Shown piece by piece: positions 54,577-64,000 of a stretch of 64,000 nucleotides of DNA. Positions within the stretch are counted from its first letter, which is position 1, and the number at the start of each line of letters is the position of its first letter. A program made the translations under genes and the position numbers. The notes beneath the pieces are model-generated. The model ran no database searches. It was not told where the DNA came from and saw only the letters and a program-made list of their open reading frames with translations. Origin of the DNA: Zanthoxylum bungeanum (taxonomy: Eukaryota; Streptophyta; Magnoliopsida; Sapindales; Rutaceae); assembly GCA_019454045.1 (NCBI GenBank), contig SKCR01037616.1, positions 62,001-126,000 of the forward strand, given 5' to 3'.

Positions 54577-56559
54577 TGTTGATCAATTATGACCCATAGC
54601 ATCACTATTTGTACAGAACATTGTGTTGTTGTACAAATTAACTATGTGACAAAGGAAATTGCTCTTTTATCATTTGTAATTGGATTACCAAGATACATAA
54701 ATGATAAAAGTCCATATGATTAGTTCCGGATTAATAAGATATTAGACAGTATTAATCCACTAAGGTTTAATCATTAAAATATCCCTAGTCGTAGTATTAT
54801 CGAGATTGGACATCGATAATGTGGAATAGACTAGTATTGCACTTGTGCGCGTTGTGGGAGCATAACGACATAGTTCTCATATATTTAAGTATTGGATACT
54901 TATGCAAGTGTAATAGGAGGTTGTGTTTACCGATGGTACGGAAACAGCTTCGCTCTGGATAGACCCCTTAGAATTCCATTGGTAGTATGACTATGTGTCT
55001 ATGGAAGTCTGAATCAGGGTAGGTGTATTTGGTCTTAACCTGAGACCTGCATCGCTAATAATTGCGACAATCAATATACTTTGGTTTTGGTCATCCGGGG
55101 CTTTAACAGGTTATGTGTACGCCTCTTCTGGGTATATTGAGAATCGTAGTGTATTGGGTGTGATGTCAAGATGGAAGTATCACTTCAGTCATATGGAGAT
55201 GTTTTTTCACGTAGGATACGGAACTAGTACTCTTATGTAATGTAATCATCGGGATAATATGACTAGGTCATGTTTATCTGATTATAAAGACTAGTTACCA
55301 GAGATCCGATATATGCTTCGTACGGGGCAGACACAATTCCAGCCCCAGACCTTGCATGTGACATCCGATACTGGATCGCAATACGTAATACTACGTATAC
55401 TATGCCTGACACAGATTACATATTCCTTAAAAGAATATTTCTTGAGAATTGGGTAGGCACGGTGCTTTGCTAGAAGCCAACTATGTCTTGTAAATCAGTA
55501 AGAACGTGGTACCGGGTACGCACATATTCGGATATTCCGATGACCGGATTTACTGCCAACATATCCAGGGATCTCATGGGTCGCTTCCCAAAGATTCACC
55601 GATGACGTATGACTCGAACATAATTAATCTGGGATTAATTAGATGAGAGAGAAAATTAATCTAGGATTAATTGCGGAGAGATTTTATCTGGGATAAAATA
55701 CTATTTAAAGAGAGAGAACGATTAATTTGGAAGTAATCGATAAATAATATATTCGATATATTAAACGAAATTAGATTTCGATGCGGAATTTAAGTTATAT
55801 TTTAATTCGGGCAAACGAATTAATTTAGAATTAATTCACGAGCGACGTGAATAATAATTTTGCTACGCATAATTATTTAATTAAATTTGATTTAATTACG
55901 TCGCAACGGAAAATTCGTTAATTTGGAATTAACGAACCCGAGCCCGGAATGTGTTTGCAGACCCACTCGGATTTTGAATTAAAGTGGGGCCCACAAGTCA
56001 CATCGCAAGTCACCTTTTGTGATGGAAGTCACATCAACTTTGTGTGATGTGATTCAAGTCACTTTTTTGAGTGATGGGAGTTGTTGAGAGCAATTAATGC
56101 CATTTTCCCTTCAAATGTTTGTTTTGCTTTTTGGAAAAGCATATACCAAAAACTTTGTGAGACTTTTGGCATTAGGTTTTTAGAAAACAAAACACAACAC
56201 TCATCTCACTCTTTCTATCTTCATCATGGCCGAAACATGGCCTTGTTTTTCCTTTCAATTGCCGTGAGCCTATGGATCATTTTCTTCTTGATTTTGCTTC
56301 AAAATCAACAATGCTAACACATTAAAGGAGTCTTACAAAGGTGATAGGGAAACATATCCATGAGTTTGGAATTCAATGAGATGCTTGGAAGCTTTACATA
56401 CATCAAAGGGGATCTTGGAGCACAACACAAAGGCTTGGAATTTTTGTTATCTCCTACATCCAAAACCGAGCATTGTAAGTATTTTCCGCATTCTTACTTT
56501 GTTGTATTCACATGATTTCTTGCTTAATTTGATCTTGGTTTGACCTAGAAAACCCAACA
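54577..56559 (+). repeat. 3' LTR of the complete copia element
   Basis: 1983 bp, ending CCCAACA before the GGAGT duplication. It differs from the 5' LTR by scattered substitutions and small indels. Confidence 0.92.
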
Positions 56560-56564
56560 GGAGT

Positions 56565-57390
56565 TACCTCCTCATTATTGAAAAGTAAAGAAAAGAAGGT
56601 ATTGTGCGTAAAAGTAAATTGCAGAAAGTAAAGACTGAAAAGTAAAGAAAAAAAAGTGCAAAAGCGGAAATTAATTACTGAAAGCTGTAAATAAACAAGC
56701 AAGATACAATCTTCTTAGTATTCTTAAAGAATTACATAGAAGAAGGTATGAATTTACAAATGAAATGGCTTGGTATTTATAGGCAAAATTTTGCCTCCAC
56801 CAAATCCATTATTAAATTCTCCACCAGATCCATTATTAATTGCTCTACTAATTACTCCACCAAATCCATTATTAATTGCTCCATTAATTGCTATCATGTT
56901 TGGTGGGAGTTTGACTATTTTTATTTTTTATTTATTTATTTATTTGCTTTGAAAATGACTTTAATAATTACACATAACACACTTCCGGATGTTTCATCAA
57001 TTGCGGTCTTGAAAAATACAGAATTCGAAATTATTTTGTTCTTCAATGTTGTATATCTTTGAGTCTTCTTTAATCGGAAACTTGAATCAGCTCAATCCAA
57101 TATCGGATTAAAAAGTTATGCCCAAAATACGAAAATTGCGTAAAATTGGAATTTCCGAAACTGTACTTCGTTAGAACGCCCTTTCAAGTTTCCAATCTCC
57201 AAAATTAATATGTCAAGTCTATTTTTTTCCTTATTTGACCCACATTTTGTCCTAAATAATTCCATTGAGTTCCAATAATATTTTATCTGCAAAATAAACT
57301 AAAATACATCAAAATGTTCATCAAACCAGAGAAACTAAACAAAATATTAAGTAAAATAGGGGATAAATATTGATATATTTTCGCTCATCA
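56565..57390 (-). mobile_element. Athila B 5' LTR, outer part
   Basis: Continues the LTR after the copia insertion and ends CGCTCATCA at 57390, so the minus strand starts TGATGAGCG. It includes a reversed TATA-like GGTATTTATAGG near 56771. The sequence beyond 57390 is not LTR. Confidence 0.85.
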
Positions 57391-57605
57391 GAGCCCGACG
57401 TAGTCCATGTATGGAGATATTAGCTAGTGTTGGGCTACCCTCCTGCTGTGTTTAAGGGTGTTGAAGAATAACTAATAGAGTCTGACATCCCTAGAAAGGA
57501 ATGACCCGAGGAGGAAGGTTAGTCTAAAATATATTCACAGTTGTTATAGGCTTGTGTTTGTTATTAACTAAGCCTAGTGTTATCTAAGGTTTTGTTAAAG
57601 TTGTA
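57391..57605. other. Unassigned flank of Athila B
   Basis: No gene or repeat recognised. This is probably the sequence into which Athila B was inserted. Confidence 0.4.
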
Positions 57606-59469
57606 GGGGGTTTTTAGGGGTAGTATGGGTAACGCAGCGGAACACGGAAAATCAAAATTTTCCGATTTCAAATTTTTTTTTGAACAATTAAAAAAAACTT
57701 ATTTATTTTAATTATTCAATACTTAAAATCTGAAATTTTTACCCAAGAAATCATATTTCTTATTAATTGTCGAAAAGACCAAAAACTTTACATTTTAATC
57801 ATTTTAGTCCTAAATTGTTCAAAACAAACTTAGGTGATTTCTATTCATAACCAAAATGATTTGTACATCAAATATACATGAAAACAAAATTCTGAAATTT
57901 TTTCCAGATTTTTCATTAATTACAGAATTACCCCAAAACTTTACATTTTGATAATTTTGATCCTTAAATTTTCAAATACAATTTTGAATGATTCCAAATC
58001 AGTTCAAAAGTTATTTTAACATGTCATACACATCAAATTACAACTCAAACCCACAATTTCTTACAAATTACCGTGAGCCCCTCCAATTTTCCAACTTGTG
58101 CATTTTAGTCTAATCTTGTTCAAAACAACTCAAGATGAAATCCAATCATCACCAAAATTGATATACATCATATATACATCATTACACAACACATATATGA
58201 AAATCCCTAAATTTGGAAAGGGTATAAACCTTAATTTTGTAAAATCATCAATATGATCAAATTATACCAAATTAAACAAAACCAATATTTCAAACAAGTC
58301 TCTACCACACCAAATAAGTCTCACCACTTTGAAATAAATCTTGAACAATTCTAGGTCATCAATGAGTGGCCCAACAACTCTAGAATGGAAACTATATCAT
58401 CAAATGATCAAAAGTGTGCAAATAAACCATTTACAAGCTCACTTTGTTTATAGACATGCATACTACTTTCATTCAAGCTTCCAAACCACTTATTACAATA
58501 TTAAGAGAGTAGAAAAATGTGTGAACAAACTATGTTGTAGATAAGAACCCTAGAAATATTTTTCTAGTTGAAGAAAAGTTGAAAAACTTACTATATAACA
58601 AGTTTTCTTCTAGTCTTTCTCAAGTTCTTCACTTTTTCTCTCAACCTAATCTTTTGTAATATTTGGAGGCTTGGCAAAAGGTTCAAGCAAATGAAAAAAT
58701 ATAACACTTTATATATGTAGGGTTGTGGCCGAAAATTGCTAAAAAAAAAAAAATAGATATTTTCCAATTTAATCAAAATTAAACAAATATCTTAGAAGTC
58801 AAAATCAATTTGACAACCATTTCTTTTAATGCAAAGTCAACAATATACACTTGTTAATCATTTCCCAACATTATCATTTGGTAAGATATTTATATTTTAA
58901 TTACTTTATTTATTTAACAATTAAATAATTAATTAATTAAATACAAATATCTCAAATATATGTATCATAGTTACTTTAAATATCTCAAATACATATATTA
59001 ATGATATATGTCAAATATCATAATTTGGAAATCAATTAATGTGTATTTAATAATATCAAATATTAAACATAAATACACACTAATTAGGAAATGACGGTTC
59101 AACCCATAATGCATGTATCTTTCGTTTAACAGTTAAACGATTTATAAATAATCACCATTATTTATAATAGTTGCCATAGTGCTCTACGAGTATATTTCAA
59201 TAGTGAGACTCTCTAGATTTAGGCATATCCATCACGAAATCCAATCTCATGTCCATAATCTACCCACCCGTAAATTATGATGACCACAGATAAACTAGTA
59301 AAATCGTACAGGTCGAGGTCATTGCATACGTTTAATCCCTCCGTCACAGGTATCCGGATTATCCAAGTGATATAGATATAAATGTAAAATCTTTATAGGA
59401 ATAATCATGTCGACGTATCTATTAGCAATCTCTAAATAACATTCAGAACTCACTTCCGAAGTATACTAT
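57606..59469 (-). mobile_element. Copia-type LTR-like sequence, minus orientation
   Basis: The left end, TGTAGGGGGTTTTTAGGGG then AACGCAGCGGAACACGG, resembles the terminus at 35110. The right part (59120-59280) matches 36390-36600 (CTCTACGAGTATATTTC, GACTCTCTAGATTTAGGC, CACGAAATCCAATC). It has no coding content; ORFs 58341-58544 and 58591-58776 are chance frames. Its right end adjoins another LTR at 59470. Confidence 0.5.
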
Positions 59470-61193
59470 TGTTAGGGATATGCCCTATACCCAACTTGTG
59501 GATGGGCTATATGTACATGTATTTGCAATATTTTCATTAATTAATAAAATGACAATCTTTATTATACGTGTCTTACATAAATTATATGAATAATCAAACA
59601 CTGTAATAAAGCCATTGAAGTAATAAGATGATGGCTTCTACGCCTTATGAGAATCATTACTCTCAAACGATCATAGTCATAGTTTTGTGAATAATATGGG
59701 CGTTCACGAAGCGGAGAGACTAGCATGATGATATGATTCGCCCTTAAGTGGGGTAGCCGATCTCATAGGCTACTAGCGGAGATCCGTCTGCTTGGTATAT
59801 CACATGGATGCATGAGTTGCTCGTGTCTATCGAACTGACCGCCGAAAGTTTTCACATGGAGTGTTTATCCCATGTGTCTGTGAGAACTTTCATGTATCGA
59901 TTGTATGACTAGTCCTTAGACTTGAGGTCTTTACAATCTTATGTGTGGATCAAATGACTTTGACATTCTCATTCCCCGGTTCAAAAGATCCGGTCATAAG
60001 GGTATGATTGGGTCATTTGTTGAAACACATGAAGTTTGTAAAGATACAACAGAGAATCGCCACTCTCTCGAATAATATTTTCTTATAAGAGTAGTATTCC
60101 AGTTCGCGGGTTGATATGTGTGATCAGTGCTTGAGACTGTGGCCGCAGCAGAAGAATCATGTGAGATTCTTGGGTTAGCACGATTCATGACACTATCAAC
60201 ACCATACCTTTGACTATATGGGTAGACACTTTACATACCATAGGTCAAACGGTGGGGATACAGTGAGGCGAAGGACTGTATCATATATAAATTGCATACA
60301 TAATGGGTATATATCTTTCCTTCTCATTTGGGGGCTTTGGCATGTTGTTTGATGTCAAACTTGGTCATTGAAATCGAACGACCATCTGATCGAAGGATAA
60401 TTTATGTTCGATTAAATTATCATGATTCATTTCATGTCCAACTTGAGGGGAACCCAAAAGGTCACACACAACAAAGTCGAAATCAATGGTTAACAGTGCA
60501 CAGTACAAATTTAACAGCATATATGATTGTTGTAGGAATTGTTCATAAATGGTTCAATATGTTTAATTATTGAACAGATCATTTATGAGGTTCCAAAGTG
60601 GCTTAGGGATTGGTGAATGACGATATGGGCACTTTGGAAATTGGAAAAATGAATAAGAAAAAAAAACCTTTCATATCTTGGGTTTATATAAGTGAGCAAC
60701 TCTAAAGTTTAAGAGTAAGCCACTGATTTTGAGGATCCTTAAGTATAATTGACTTGAGGAATCTCAAGTTAAAAGTTTTGAGGTATTTGCCTAGGCTAGC
60801 ACCAAGGGCAAAATACCTGTGCACTCAAGGCGTAGTCTTGCCGTTGAGTTTTGGCTTTTGTGTGTGCACTTTTGGAGGCCACACACTTGGGTGGCTCTTT
60901 GGAATGTGGAAGAGCTTGATGTGTTCGAGAAAAGCTTGTAGATTGGAGGGAGGACTGGAGGAGTCTTTGGTTCAAGTAAGTCTTTTTTCTTTTTTTATTT
61001 TAGTTATAGTTTTTATGATGGTTAGCATGTTTAGGTTTATGTTCTTTGCATGTTTTATGAGTTTTTATGCTTAGAATATATAGTAACTTGCCTAGGCTTG
61101 TAGAATAATCAAAACAAATGGGTCTTGGGCAAAGGGATAGCGGCATCATAATTTTTTATTTTTCCGCTGCACACTCGCGGCCGCTTCCCAACA
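59470..61193 (+). mobile_element. Copia 5' LTR of another family, 1724 bp
   Basis: Starts TGTTAGGGATATGCCC, ends TTCCCAACA, and is followed at 61195 by a copia-type primer site. The GC-rich end (CGCTGCACACTCGCGGCCGC) is typical of this group. The short frames at 60328-60573 and 60754-61074 lie within the LTR and have no support as genes. Confidence 0.85.
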
Positions 61194-61194
61194 G

Positions 61195-61206
61195 TGGTAT
61201 CAGCGC
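61195..61206 (+). other. Copia-type primer binding site
   Basis: TGGTATCAGCGC, one base away from the usual TGGTATCAGAGC, lies 1 bp after the LTR. Confidence 0.85.
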
Positions 61207-62604
61207 GCTGTTTTTGTTTTGATTAGTTCTCTCTCATTTGAACTCGAAATTGGGTGTGTAAAAGCTCGTTGGAAAGCTAACACCCTGAAATTACTTTTAG
61301 GCATAAGTTTTGCATGATTTGGTTAATATTGGAATTGTGAAATTGCATTTAAAGTTCACACATCTGTAAAAAAACATGAATAGTAAATTTATTTGATTAA
61401 AATAAAATGCAATATCATAATTAAATATCAATCAACGTTATTTAATGCCTAAAATAATTCCAACATATTAAAACTCATTTGCTTGATGATTCTATGTATG
61501 ATTAGAATTGGCATGATTATTTTAGGGTGCAAGCATCTAGAGACTTTCTAAGGAAATAGAGAGTGTATTGCTTATCCCTTAGCTAAGTAATTATTCCGTG
61601 ATGAACTTAGAGATTTATTACCTTTAAGGCTAATAAATATAAATCACTTGTTTATAATAAATGACATTATAAAAGATGCAAGTGGGGTGGGACCTAGGCA
61701 TTAATAAAACTTTCCAAACTAAAGTTAATTTAACCAAAGGTATTACTAGAGTTAGATAATGATTTGGTGTCTTCCTTCACTCACTACCTTTTTATAGCCA
61801 AAAGGAAAAGCTGTGAAGACATCTAGATAATCATTTACTCAAAGCTTACCTTAAAGTATATTTAAAGTGTTGGACTAATTTGGTGGATCTATTGTTTATT
61901 CCTGTCACCAAGGCAATAAGAGCCTAAGAGGTAAGGGTATTTAAAAGAGTTCGCTCCACCCTCCCTCTGGGGAATTTTCAATGGAGGAATCCATTTGACA
62001 GTTATTCACTTAAACTTGCTAAAATTCTAAATAATAATTTAAGTCTAAATTTGCCTCCCATTGTAAGTATAGACCCAAAGGTCTTAAACCGTATTGGCAT
62101 GACTAGGCTTTACCAGACTGACCAATACCAATTTGTCCCTAAATCATACTATTGACAATGGTTTGACTTTTCTGAGTCATAAGAGGTAGCGACCCTTAGG
62201 CGTGGTCTTATAACTTAGTGGCAAAGATTAGCTGTCCACAAGGACTAGCATAAGCTTTGGCATGTTTGATTGCCCAACCCAATGATCAAGGAATTGTGAT
62301 TTATATCATAAATTGGTTGGGAACCTACCTAATTATCGTATTTTATAATGAACGGCCCTAGTCGGAGTTGTGAAATGATGATAATTGGATCATTGCCCAT
62401 AAGAAATCCATCATATTGGGGTTGATGCGATTTGCTTAAAATTTTAAAACAATTGAGTGGGAGCAACTTTATAATATTAAAAACGCATGTTATTATGAAA
62501 CATTAATGAAAACATATTCCTAATTTTAACATTCTCTCTTAACATGTGGGTTAAAATATTTCACAAACATTCAAATCACAAACAGAATATCACTTCGTTC
62601 CATC
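61207..62604 (+). other. Noncoding interior of the 59470 element
   Basis: 1.4 kb after the primer site without any recognisable gag or pol. A purine-rich GAGTGGGAGCA near 62456-62466 resembles a polypurine tract, but no LTR follows. This could be a long leader, or a non-autonomous element whose 3' LTR was lost or displaced by the gypsy LTR at 62605. Confidence 0.5.
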
Positions 62605-63236
62605 TGTTTGGGCCAAATTTGGTCCAGGGGTAGTTTTCGTCATTTTACTTCAGACCCAATACTGGACGCACCCCTGAAGCCTCCTAATCAAACCCCAAAG
62701 ACATAATGTCAGCCCAGGCCCGATGAACACCAACACCCATAACCGAAGGACTATCCAGAGGCCCGCCCACGTAACGCCTAAGTTCATAAATTCAACAGTT
62801 GCCGGCCTACAACGGGCAAAACATAATAAACTCCCTCATGAAGTCGACCGTTATCGACGCCCAACGGACAAGCAATCAAAGAGCAGTAAATGCACACAGA
62901 GGCGTGTATATAAGAGGAGAGTGTCCAGAAGAAAGGGGGATCCAACTTCTAGCTTTCCTACCCATAGCTTTGGGACATTCTCAAGCTCGCCACTCCAGCC
63001 ACTTATCGCCCTCACGGCATCATAAGGGAATCAAGGTAATATCTGCCTTTGATCTCCATCCTACGCTATTTATAGCTCATCTCCTTTACTGACTTGAGCG
63101 TCGGAGTGCCCCCGGCACCCACCACACCGGTGGGCAGTACTCCCGCTCACACTACATCTTTGTTTTGCAGGATCGCCAGTGCCCTCCTTTTACGAAATCT
63201 CGATTGTGGACCTCGGGCGAAAACCAGAGTCCCACA
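62605..63236 (+). mobile_element. Gypsy-type 5' LTR, 632 bp
   Basis: Starts TGTTTGGGCC, ends GAGTCCCACA, and is followed by a gypsy primer site. It is GC-richer than its surroundings. A TATA-like CGCTATTTATAGC lies near 63063-63075. The overlapping frames at 62723-63297 are LTR sequence. Confidence 0.8.
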
Positions 63237-63239
63237 ATT

Positions 63240-63256
63240 TGGCGCCCACCGTGGGG
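63240..63256 (+). other. Gypsy primer binding site
   Basis: TGGCGCCCACCGTGGGG, 3 bp after the LTR, a form common in plant gypsy elements. I do not assign the tRNA with certainty. Confidence 0.75.
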
Positions 63257-64000
63257 CCCTAGCGATTCTTAGCAAGCAAAGACATCTCTATCTATGACCC
63301 TTTCATACATAACGATCCATGGGTTGATTGTCATCAACCTCTCACTACATGTGAGATGATGGTCGTTTTCCTTAGAATGCATGGATTGCCTTCAGCTCCA
63401 TACTACGTGATTGAGTTGTCTCTCATGGACTTCTATAAGGAACAAGTACTTGGCTCGAAGACGGTGTCCCGGTCGACAATACCCGAATAAAGTCTTGGCA
63501 TGGATATCACAGTCAACATTACCAGGTATGACTTGCACTTTTTATGAATGTCCCAATCGACATTAGTAAAACATGAGACTTGTTAGGGATGTCCCATTGG
63601 ACGTTAATGTGTAGCTTGTGACTTATTCTAGATGTCATAGATGACATTACAATTTATAGTTTGAGACTTATTACGGATGTCTCAGTCGACATTTACCATG
63701 TGTGGCATAGGTCTAATAATGGATCTTCCACTGGATATTAGTGTATTGTAGAGGATGTCCCAATTGTCATTATTATATGTATAGCATGTCATTTGCTTGA
63801 GATTCAATTCGACACTCCACACATAAGACTTGTCACTTGTCGAGATCTCATTTGACTTGAGATGGAAGAAGTCCACCTAGCAAGATAGTTGAGGTTCCAT
63901 TCCACACGAAAATGAAGAAGTCATAACTAGGAGTTCCACCCCACCTGATAAGGAAGAACTACTAGCTAGTGGCGGAAACACCACTTGACACTACAAAGAT
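63257..64000 (+). other. Leader of the gypsy element with short tandem repeats
   Basis: No coding frame before the window ends. At 63460-63800 it holds an imperfect array of 41-46-bp units around an inverted ATGTCCCAATCGACAT core (starts near 63548, 63589, 63632, 63677, 63723, 63754). Gag would be expected further right. Confidence 0.6.

Larger units (their letters stand above)
47412..56559 (+). mobile_element. Complete Ty1/copia element, 9148 bp
   Basis: LTRs at 47412-49391 and 54577-56559 (TGTTGG/TGTTGA...CCCAACA) are highly similar. There is an exact 5-bp target duplication GGAGT (47407-47411, 56560-56564), a primer site and a polypurine tract. The coding interior is badly decayed. It is inserted into the 5' LTR of Athila B. 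The same family supplied the LTR at 296-2248. ORFs 48952-49146 and 56081-56317 are frames within the LTRs. Confidence 0.92.

Noticed and set aside
60754..61074. 106-codon ORF
   Set aside because: Lies wholly in the 59470-61193 LTR, ending in a T-rich hydrophobic stretch; no domain.
62723..63297. Overlapping 67-100-codon ORFs
   Set aside because: They lie in the gypsy LTR and cross its primer site, so they are not genes.

Overview
This window is nuclear DNA of a flowering plant, most likely a eudicot. It is AT-rich and dominated by nested LTR retrotransposons and small DNA transposons. It holds one recognisable host gene, an eight-exon plastid CBS-domain protein (CBSX1/CBSX2 type) on the + strand at 17622-30462. 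I cannot name the species.

Layout. (1) 1-13957: an Athila-lineage Ty3/gypsy element on the + strand (element A). A copia element was inserted into its 5' LTR, and only that copia's 3' end and 3' LTR are visible (190-2248). A 146-bp MITE also sits in the 5' LTR. The interior carries gag, protease, RT-RNase H and integrase, all broken. Downstream of pol come two extra sense-oriented reading frames: an unrecognised small ORF (9139-9627) and a LOG-family (cytokinin-activating phosphoribohydrolase) gene (9921-10521). (2) 13958-17400: further LTR-type debris. (3) 17414-30462: the CBSX gene. Its 9.3-kb first intron contains a minus-strand gypsy element (18256-27009) that itself hosts five small inverted-repeat elements. 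One of these carries a 2.6-kb solo LTR, so nesting reaches four levels. (4) 30463-36734: SINE-like and MITE-like pieces, microsatellites and LTRs of two other families, rich in tandem repeats. (5) 36735-57390: a second Athila element on the minus strand (element B). It carries the same two extra ORFs but lacks RT, RNase H and the integrase core. A solo LTR lies just upstream of its polypurine tract, and a complete 9.1-kb copia element (47412-56559, TSD GGAGT) lies in its 5' LTR. (6) 57391-64000: LTRs of two more copia-type families and a different gypsy LTR with its leader, which runs off the window.

How it fits together. The host gene appears intact despite the intron load: its exons join in frame into a 243-residue protein. 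The most unusual feature is that both Athila copies share a cargo module (unknown ORF + LOG-like gene + G-rich tract) between integrase and the 3' LTR, the place where Athila elements usually carry an env-like ORF. Both LOG copies are broken here. Their shared position and orientation, and the retention of the module in a copy that lost its polymerase, suggest that the module belongs to the family rather than being an accident of one copy.
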